Positions 1 through 5,194 of a DNA stretch of 11,866 nucleotides are shown in pieces; within the stretch, counting starts at the first letter, position 1, and every line of letters begins with the position of its first letter. The stretch lies in NCBI GenBank assembly GCA_026987795.1, contig JALSMF010000343.1, forward strand, positions 1-11,866. The letters run 5' to 3'. Under the pieces are notes generated by a model. It did not search any database. It was not told where the DNA came from and was given only the letters and a program-made list of their open reading frames with translations. The position numbers were made by a program, and so were the translations under genes. Origin of the DNA: Bacteroidales bacterium (GTDB taxonomy: Bacteria; Bacteroidota; Bacteroidia; Bacteroidales; JAADGE01).

Positions 1-446
1 TGAGCATCTTCTTGTTTTCTTTTTTCTTGTTCTTCTTGTCGCTTATCAATTTCTTCGCTCAAATTAATCAGTGAATAAATTATTTTATCATCTTCGGGTA
101 AATTCTTAAGATTTTTTATTGACTCTCCTTTTCTTAGTTTTTCTATAACATTAAAAATTAATCGGGAGTGTTGTTTTTCCTCTTCGAATTCGGCAAATTT
201 AGACCGGAATAAGTTATTTAAGTTTAAATCTGTTATGTATCCTATTATTATTGTTAAAAATGCCGGTATAAAAAGCATAAAGAAGACAATCCTGTTTTCT
301 GCGAAGAATGAAGACACATCCTCGATTCTGAAATCGACATTAGCTGATATAAGGATTATCAGCATAATAATGACACTTATTATAAAACCTGCCGCTAAAC
401 CTGTCAGTGTATATTTTAAACTGAATTTTATTTTTTCCTGAGCCAC
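1..446 (-). CDS. Partial two-TM membrane sensor-like protein with HAMP-like linker (5' end only)
   Basis: The minus strand is open from 446 to the left edge: 148 codons plus two bases, with no stop. The 3' end lies outside the window. The start is taken as GTG at 446-444, because an in-frame TAA lies six codons upstream and the first in-frame ATG (codon 28) falls inside the first membrane helix. Residues about 14-35 (TGLAAGFIISVIIMLIILIS) and 53-71 are strongly hydrophobic, separated by a short polar loop of about 17 residues. This gives a membrane hairpin with both ends cytoplasmic. Residues 73-148 are charged and helical (LRKGES, SLINLSEEIDKRQEEQEKR), like a HAMP-type or coiled-coil signalling linker. 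In Bacteroidota, similar linkers precede GAF, histidine kinase or SpoIIE-type output domains, but the output domain is not visible here. It starts 108 nt after rplI, beyond a terminator, so it is probably a separate transcription unit. Open frame and topology are seen; the sensor role is inferred. Confidence 0.72.
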   Translation of the reverse strand, partial: MAQEKIKFSLKYTLTGLAAGFIISVIIMLIILISANVDFRIEDVSSFFAENRIVFFMLFIPAFLTIIIGYITDLNLNNLFRSKFAEFEEEKQHSRLIFNVIEKLRKGESIKNLKNLPEDDKIIYSLINLSEEIDKRQEEQEKRKQEDA

Positions 447-501
447 TTTAGATAGTTTTATTTAAGTTGCTAATTTAAAAAATAATTTGTAAAATAAACA
501 T

Positions 502-530
502 AAAAAAGGACAACCGTTTACGATTGTCCT
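502..530 (-). terminator. Rho-independent terminator of the rpsF-rpsR-rplI operon
   Basis: AGGACAA (507-513) pairs perfectly with TTGTCCT (524-530). After one C/A mismatch, an inner CG/CG pair closes a small loop. Read on the minus strand, the stem is followed directly by a T-run (complement of the A-tract at 502-507). It lies 25 nt past the rplI stop and separates the operon from the GTG-start gene downstream. Confidence 0.85.
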
Positions 531-554
531 CTTTATTTTATCATTATTTTATTT

Positions 555-1001
555 TTACTCTGAGACAACTTCAAAGGGAAGTTCGATTTTTATGTCTCGG
601 TGTAATTTAATTATTGCGTTGTATTTGCCCACTTCTTTTACTTCTTTTTCAACAATTGTTATTTTCTTTCTGTCAATATCAAAGCCTTTTTTGTTAATTG
701 CATCTGCGAGCTGGATATTTGTAACAGAACCGAAAATTTTTCCTTTAGAGCTTGTTTTTGCTCCTACTTTAATTTCTTTATTCTTAAGTTTTTCTGCAAT
801 TGCCTGAGCATCCTGACGAAGTTTTTCTTCCTTGTGGGCACGTTGTTTTAAATTTTCTTCGCGAACTTTTTTCGCCGATTTGTCAGCTCTTACAGCCAGT
901 CCTTTAGGGATAAGATAATTTACCGCATAGCCTCTTTTTACTTCTACGATATCGTCTTTATATCCTAAATTATTTATATCTTCTTTTAAAATAATTTCCA
1001 T
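555..1001 (-). CDS. rplI: 50S ribosomal protein bL9
   Basis: This is a 148-residue protein of normal bL9 length. The N-terminal domain carries the family pattern MEIILKEDINNLGYKDDIVEV followed by VKRGYAVNYLIPKGLAV (about residues 20-38), the rRNA-binding region. A long charged helix (about 41-75) links it to the C-terminal domain, where KTSSKGKIFGSVTN (about 82-95) is conserved. bL9 binds 23S rRNA near the base of the L1 stalk and helps keep the reading frame. It is the last gene of the operon, 27 nt after rpsR, with no Shine-Dalgarno before its ATG. The gap holds a weak A/T hairpin (1007-1024). Transcription should come from the promoter upstream of rpsF. Nothing is missing. Confidence 0.97.
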   Translation of the reverse strand: MEIILKEDINNLGYKDDIVEVKRGYAVNYLIPKGLAVRADKSAKKVREENLKQRAHKEEKLRQDAQAIAEKLKNKEIKVGAKTSSKGKIFGSVTNIQLADAINKKGFDIDRKKITIVEKEVKEVGKYNAIIKLHRDIKIELPFEVVSE

Positions 1002-1028
1002 ATCAAAACAATTTTTTAATTGTTAAAT

Positions 1029-1292
1029 TTATTTCATTAAATCGGTTACGTAGGGTAAAATAGCAAGGTGTCTTGCTCTTTTTACGGCTTTTGCAACTTT
1101 ACGCTGGTATTTCAAAGATGTTCCGGTTAAACGTCTGGGCAAAATTTTACCCTGCTCATTTAAGAATTGTTTTAAAAACTCCGGGTCTTTATAATCAACG
1201 TATTTTATTCTGTGTTTTTTAAAACGACAGTATTTTTCTTTTTTGGTATCAACTGCTACCGGTGTTAAATATCTTACGTTTTTGTCAGCCAT
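1029..1292 (-). CDS. rpsR: 30S ribosomal protein bS18
   Basis: This 87-residue protein has the bS18 core: KYCRFKKHRIKYVDYKDPEFL, then GKILPRRLTGTSLKYQRKVAKAVKRARHLAILPY. It binds 16S rRNA as a heterodimer with bS6 on the 30S platform, and its gene directly follows rpsF as expected. Only one cysteine is present, so it is the zinc-free form. In Bacteroidota, bS18 together with bS6 and bS21 is known to form the pocket that hides the 3' tail of 16S rRNA. The gene is unusual here in having a textbook Shine-Dalgarno (AAAGGAGG, 7 nt before ATG) placed right after the rpsF stop. No other gene in the window has one. Identity is certain; the regulatory meaning of the site is inferred. Confidence 0.97.
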   Translation of the reverse strand: MADKNVRYLTPVAVDTKKEKYCRFKKHRIKYVDYKDPEFLKQFLNEQGKILPRRLTGTSLKYQRKVAKAVKRARHLAILPYVTDLMK

Positions 1293-1299
1293 TTTTTCT

Positions 1300-1307
1300 C
1301 CTCCTTT
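1300..1307 (-). promoter_or_regulatory. Strong Shine-Dalgarno of rpsR, abutting the rpsF stop codon
   Basis: The minus strand reads TAA-AAAGGAGGAG-AAAAA-ATG. Eight contiguous bases (AAAGGAGG) complement the conserved CCUCCUUU of the 16S 3' tail, 7 nt from the rpsR start, an optimal spacing. The site begins at the base after the rpsF TAA. The starts of rpsF, rplI, uvrA, the T9SS protein, the Asp-box protein and the lipoprotein have only A/T-rich leaders, so this site stands out. Confidence 0.85.
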
Positions 1308-1652
1308 TTAATTAGAATTTTCTTTTTTCATTTTTTTCTTTTTATCCGAATATTCGACAGCATATTTATCCATTTTAAATGTCAAAAAACGAATAATTCT
1401 TTCATCTCTGCGAAATTCAGTTTCTAACTTTTCGATAAGAGCACCTTCGGCTTTAAATTCAATTAAGTTATAAAAACCTGTCGTCTTGTGTTTTATCGGG
1501 TAAGCTAATTTTTTCAGCCCCCAATTTTCTTCTGTTAAAATTTCAGCACCTCCTTCGGTGAGAATTTTTTTGAATTTTTGTACCGTTTCCTTTACCTGAT
1601 CTTCAGATAAAACGGGAGTAACAATGAAAACGGTTTCATACTGATTCATCAT
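1308..1652 (-). CDS. rpsF: 30S ribosomal protein bS6
   Basis: This 114-residue bS6 has the ferredoxin-like core: YETVFIVTPVLSEDQ (residues 5-19), GWGLKKL-type strand ENWGLKKLAYPIKHKTTGFY (about 42-61), and RRDERIIRFLTFKMD (about 82-96). A lysine-rich tail (SDKKKKMKKENSN) follows the core. bS6 pairs with bS18 on the 30S platform. It is the first gene of the operon, 15 nt ahead of rpsR. Two consecutive ATGs (1652 and 1649) could start it; the first is used here. The leader is A/T-rich with no Shine-Dalgarno, normal for Bacteroidota. The promoter at 1691-1720 leaves a short leader of about 30 nt, too short for the structured S6:S18-binding leader RNA known in many other bacteria. Confidence 0.97.
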   Translation of the reverse strand: MMNQYETVFIVTPVLSEDQVKETVQKFKKILTEGGAEILTEENWGLKKLAYPIKHKTTGFYNLIEFKAEGALIEKLETEFRRDERIIRFLTFKMDKYAVEYSDKKKKMKKENSN

Positions 1653-1690
1653 AATTCTTTTATTTTTAATTTTATATTAATTTGAGGATG

Positions 1691-1720
1691 CAAAAGTAAT
1701 CATTTTTTTAAAGTTGCAAA
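1691..1720 (-). promoter_or_regulatory. Bacteroidota-type promoter of the rpsF operon
   Basis: The minus strand has TACTTTTG (1698-1691), a full match to the Bacteroidota -7 element TAnnTTTG. TTTG (1720-1717), matching the -33 element, lies 18 nt upstream. Transcription would start near 1685, about 30 nt before the rpsF ATG. The site lies between the upstream gene's terminator and rpsF. Confidence 0.75.
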
Positions 1721-1730
1721 ATTTGTTAAT

Positions 1731-1758
1731 AAAAAACGCCGGCTGTACTACCGGCGTT
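1731..1758 (-). terminator. Rho-independent terminator of the T9SS-secreted protein gene
   Basis: AACGCCGG (1735-1742) and CCGGCGTT (1751-1758) form a perfect 8-bp GC-rich stem with an 8-nt loop. On the minus strand it is followed by a T-run (complement of A's at 1731-1736). It starts 27 nt after the stop codon at 1786 and insulates the rpsF promoter from read-through. Confidence 0.9.
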
Positions 1759-1785
1759 ATGTTTATTCTGCTGTATTATACTTAA

Positions 1786-4700
1786 TTATTTTTTAATGAA
1801 CGATTTTATGATATAGCTTTCATTTTCGGTATTAATTCTAATAAAGTATACTCCTTTTGTGAAATTTGCAATATTTATTTCCGAAAAATCAGAATTGACA
1901 TTAATTGTTTCTATATTTCTTCCGAGAACATCTGTTATAGAAATATCTGAAATAATTTCTGAACTTTTCACAAATAAGACATTGTCTGCAGGATTCGGAT
2001 ACACTTTAACATGACTTTCCGAAACATCTTTAACTCCTACGTTCGTGTCAATTATTAAACTTCCTCCGACAACATCTGCAGAAAGAGTTCCTGCAAATTG
2101 AGAATTTGTACATTCGGAAACAAAGCCGTGCGGGTCAGCTTTTATCATAAATTGCAATACACTTTCATCAACCAAATAAGCCGGATCAAACCAAAGATGT
2201 AAAATCACTTCTCGGCTTGTTCCGTTATCAATTATTGCAGTTTCGGGGTCTGCATAAAATACAAAATGGTCTGTTATGAAATCAGGTTCTGCAATAATAA
2301 CAATCGGGATATTTGCATCTCCGAAATCAAACCATCCGCCGGCTATTGCGTTTCCGGCTATATCAACAGTATTATTCGGGCCTGTATAAAGTGAAAATTG
2401 AGAAAGTTTTGTCGGCAAACCGTCTGTTCCTTCATCGGTAATTTTAAATTTGAATGCTTCGATTGCATTAAGAGAATCAACCGGAACAGTTCCGTCAATT
2501 GTTGCATCCGCAACTTGAGATGCCGGATCTTCAACAAGTGAAGTAAAATCTCTTACTGTTTCCGTTGCGTCTGATGTCCCTCGCGGGTTTATTTTATAAT
2601 GACCGTTTGAGTAGGTTACAACGCCGGTAATACTGTACACACTTCCGGTTGTTAAAGCAAAACCACTGCCGTATTGATAATCAACATCGTCATTTATACA
2701 AATTATATTGCCCGAACAATCATGCCCGAAATATTCAAAATATGTAGAATTCAGGCTGTCAATTACAATACCGCTTACAGTAACCAACTGCCCTTCCCAA
2801 GGCTCTGCTGCAGGGTCGTCTTGTGCTTTGTAATATTCCAAATTTGCCGTATTAATAACAGCCGGAGTCGGTGTTCCTCCGCTTACAGAGTTGATTAATA
2901 CGGGATTTATAATTTCAGTCAGTCCGTTATAAAAAGCTTTTTGTCCCGTTATTGTAACAGTGTCTCCTACCGAAACCAAGGCATCAAAAGAAGAACTGTA
3001 TATCAAAACTCCCGACATCGGGTCATTTGAATCTTGTATCCAAACTTGATTAAAATTATCATTTGCCGTAACCACACCCGATAAAGTTACATTATATCCT
3101 TGTCTTACGGTATCGGGGTCGTTTGCCGTATTGGTATAAGAAACAGGTAATACGCCGGCATAAAATTGATACGTAGTATTATTATATGAGTCATTAATAT
3201 TATCTCTGACAGTGTTAATTGCAAAATCCGCAGATGCTGTCAGATAAACAATTGTATTATCACCCGCATCAATATTTGCACTATTAAAATTAACGGTAGT
3301 CTGGCTTGTTGCCGTTAAAGTATAATCAGCAGGATCTACAGAAGTTAAACCGGATTCATATTTCAATACCAACTCATTATTGCTTACAGCATAAGCATCA
3401 ATAATATTTATTGTCGGCCTGAAAGACAATGTCCAATCATAAGTCCCCGGATTTGCAGTATCATAATCGCCCCAACCTATATAATAACTTTCGCCGGCTG
3501 TAACGGTAAATGATAAAGTTTCAAGTGTTCCGCAAACATTGTCAGCACTGTTCCAATTAGTTCCTCCGCAATTATTTTCTATAATTTCAACATATGTATC
3601 TCCGGTGTATCCTGAACTGCAATTTTCAACAGTTATTGTTCCGTCTGCCGCAGCTGTATAGACATACCACTGGTCGTAATCAGCAACTGTTGTATGAACG
3701 GCAGTATGAGTCCCTGCATCTATTGCCAAAGCATCTGCACAAGAAGTTCCGCCGCCCTGAACCGTGACATTGAACGCTGCACTTGTTACTTGAGAAAAAG
3801 TTCCGTCGTTTGCCGTAAGAGTAACATTACTTTCAACAGCATCAAAAGATAAATCATTAAACGTTGCTACTCCGGATATTGTATTTACGGGATTTGTTCC
3901 TGACATATTTCCTGTTCCCGTAAATCCAAGTGTTATAGCTGTTGAAGCATAATCAATATCAATATTGCCTCCGGCATCCGTTGCCGCAACAGTAACAGCA
4001 GGAGTCATAACAGAGTTAGCAGTAACATCTGAAGGTTGTTGTATAAAAGATAACTGAGTTGCAACGACTTGAACCGTAAAATTATTCCCGACAATATCGC
4101 CGCCGGCAAATGTGCTTTCAAAATCGGAACCGCTTGCATCTGCAGTAAAACCATGATTGGCGGCATTTATTTGAAATTGCAGAATCCCGCCGTCAGGTGC
4201 ATTTGCATTATCAATATAAACATATGCCTCAAGGGAAACTGTTCCGCCGTCAGGCACGGTCAAGTTTACGGGTAAAAAAACATTCCCCGAATTCACAACA
4301 GGCTGCCCTGTTAATGATACAACTGCACCGTTTGTTAAATCATATACACCGCCGCCGCCGAGATTTTGTTGAAAATCTACGGTATTATTCGGTCCGGCAA
4401 CAAAATACATTCCTGTTACATTTGTAGACAAACCGTCGCCGCCGGCATCGGTAATATCAAAACGTATTATCGGCACTGAGTCAACTCCTATTGAAGATAT
4501 TGTTCCGACAAGCAACTGTGTGCCGGGTGCCTTTACGGTTGATGTTTGGTCGTTTAAGGAACCAATATCATGAGTTCCGGGTGTCATGTCTGCTACATTC
4601 GCAGAAGTAATTGTCCATTCTGAAGCAGTCCATGTTGTATTAGGAGAGACAATACCGGTATTCCTGACTGCATGAGAATCTGCATATTCCCATGGTTGTC

Positions 4701-5115
4701 CCGTACCATCCTGATCAATAACTCCATATATATCAACTAAAGTTCCTGTAGTATGGTCACCTCCTATATATAAATAGTATGCATCATCTCCGTTTCCATT
4801 AACAGTTCCACTTGTAATATCTGGAGTATAAGTATAATAAGAAGTAAATGCAGAATAACCGGCAATAACATAGCAACTTCCATTTGCCACGGTTCCGGTT
4901 AATTGAACATCTGACCAAGTTGTACCACCATTACTTTGTCTTGAAAGATAAAACACAGAAGTAGAAAAATCAATTGCAGAACCGCTTGCATTATACAATT
5001 CTACATATCTTCCGTCATAATGGTCACCAGGGTCGGCAACCTCACTGATAAAAAGCCCTTGTCCAAAACCGGATAAAGTCCAAAACATTAATGTAAATAA
5101 TAAAAACTTTTTCAT
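1786..5115 (-). CDS. Large T9SS-secreted multidomain protein (lamin-tail, OB-fold-like, type A sorting domain)
   Basis: This 1109-residue protein has a signal peptide (MKKFLLFTLMFWTLSGFGQ, residues 1-19). The segments are, in order: a lamin-tail-like domain (about 20-185; LFISEVADPGDHYDGRYVELYN); repeat copy A (196-350); an invasin/Ig-like domain (about 352-452; QLSFIQQPSDVTANS); a cysteine-containing PPC-like beta domain (about 457-566); an SbsA-type Ig-like stretch (about 569-653); two OB-fold-like segments (about 668-746 with VTLSGVVTANDNFNQVWIQD, and about 774-848); repeat copy B (863-1023); and a T9SS type A sorting domain (about 1034-1109; VYPNPADNVLFV, GVYFIRIN, IIKSFIKK). It should therefore cross the outer membrane by T9SS and be released or anchored at the surface. 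Lamin-tail and OB folds often accompany secreted nucleases or phosphatases in this phylum, but no catalytic domain is recognisable, so the function is unknown. It has its own promoter-like site and terminator. Domain borders are judged by eye. Confidence 0.9.
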   Translation of the reverse strand: MKKFLLFTLMFWTLSGFGQGLFISEVADPGDHYDGRYVELYNASGSAIDFSTSVFYLSRQSNGGTTWSDVQLTGTVANGSCYVIAGYSAFTSYYTYTPDITSGTVNGNGDDAYYLYIGGDHTTGTLVDIYGVIDQDGTGQPWEYADSHAVRNTGIVSPNTTWTASEWTITSANVADMTPGTHDIGSLNDQTSTVKAPGTQLLVGTISSIGVDSVPIIRFDITDAGGDGLSTNVTGMYFVAGPNNTVDFQQNLGGGGVYDLTNGAVVSLTGQPVVNSGNVFLPVNLTVPDGGTVSLEAYVYIDNANAPDGGILQFQINAANHGFTADASGSDFESTFAGGDIVGNNFTVQVVATQLSFIQQPSDVTANSVMTPAVTVAATDAGGNIDIDYASTAITLGFTGTGNMSGTNPVNTISGVATFNDLSFDAVESNVTLTANDGTFSQVTSAAFNVTVQGGGTSCADALAIDAGTHTAVHTTVADYDQWYVYTAAADGTITVENCSSGYTGDTYVEIIENNCGGTNWNSADNVCGTLETLSFTVTAGESYYIGWGDYDTANPGTYDWTLSFRPTINIIDAYAVSNNELVLKYESGLTSVDPADYTLTATSQTTVNFNSANIDAGDNTIVYLTASADFAINTVRDNINDSYNNTTYQFYAGVLPVSYTNTANDPDTVRQGYNVTLSGVVTANDNFNQVWIQDSNDPMSGVLIYSSSFDALVSVGDTVTITGQKAFYNGLTEIINPVLINSVSGGTPTPAVINTANLEYYKAQDDPAAEPWEGQLVTVSGIVIDSLNSTYFEYFGHDCSGNIICINDDVDYQYGSGFALTTGSVYSITGVVTYSNGHYKINPRGTSDATETVRDFTSLVEDPASQVADATIDGTVPVDSLNAIEAFKFKITDEGTDGLPTKLSQFSLYTGPNNTVDIAGNAIAGGWFDFGDANIPIVIIAEPDFITDHFVFYADPETAIIDNGTSREVILHLWFDPAYLVDESVLQFMIKADPHGFVSECTNSQFAGTLSADVVGGSLIIDTNVGVKDVSESHVKVYPNPADNVLFVKSSEIISDISITDVLGRNIETINVNSDFSEINIANFTKGVYFIRINTENESYIIKSFIKK
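2047..2529 (-). repeat. Internal protein repeat, copy B (residues 863-1023)
   Basis: This is the second copy of the module described at 4066-4530, placed just before the C-terminal sorting domain. It keeps the ITDxGxDGL, GPNNTVD, LQFxI and HGF landmarks and the end pattern (SADVVGG against AGGDIVG). The two copies bracket the Ig-like, PPC-like and OB-fold-like segments. Confidence 0.75.
4066..4530 (-). repeat. Internal protein repeat, copy A (residues 196-350)
   Basis: This segment of the T9SS-secreted protein matches copy B at 2047-2529 along its whole length. Shared blocks include VDSVPIIRFDITDAGGDGL against VDSLNAIEAFKFKITDEGTDGL, GPNNTVD in both, and ILQFQINAANHGF against VLQFMIKADPHGF. 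It lies directly after the lamin-tail domain. The repeat is diverged at the protein level, so it is an old duplication and not a recombination-active DNA repeat. Confidence 0.75.
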
Positions 5116-5161
5116 AACAAATATATTTAATGATCAATAAATAATTTTAAAAAACGGACTT

Positions 5162-5169
5162 CAAAGTTA
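5162..5169 (-). promoter_or_regulatory. Likely -7 promoter element of the T9SS-secreted protein gene
   Basis: TAACTTTG on the minus strand matches TAnnTTTG and lies about 47 nt before the ATG at 5115, within the 79-nt gap after uvrA. No TTTG -33 element is visible at the expected distance, so the call rests on the -7 motif and position. No terminator hairpin for uvrA is seen in this gap. Confidence 0.5.
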
Positions 5170-5194
5170 CAAAATAATATTTTAAATTGTTTGC

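Noticed and set aside
235..441. Plus-strand open frame of 68 codons
   Set aside because: It is antisense to the membrane helices of the minus-strand sensor-like gene, which has clear protein-like composition. The plus-strand product has no recognisable features.
1007..1024. Perfect 7-bp A/T inverted repeat (AACAATT/AATTGTT) between rpsR and rplI
   Set aside because: The stem is weak, almost all A-T, with a TTTT loop and no clear T-run. It may arise by chance in such A/T-rich DNA and there is no evidence that it terminates or processes the transcript.
1653..1690. Structured S6:S18-binding leader RNA before rpsF
   Set aside because: The leader predicted from the promoter is only about 30 nt, A/T-rich, and shows neither a stable hairpin nor a bulged CCG motif.
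2674..4427. Plus-strand open frames inside the T9SS-secreted protein gene
   Set aside because: All are antisense to a long coding frame with recognisable domains; none has a leader, motif or family resemblance.
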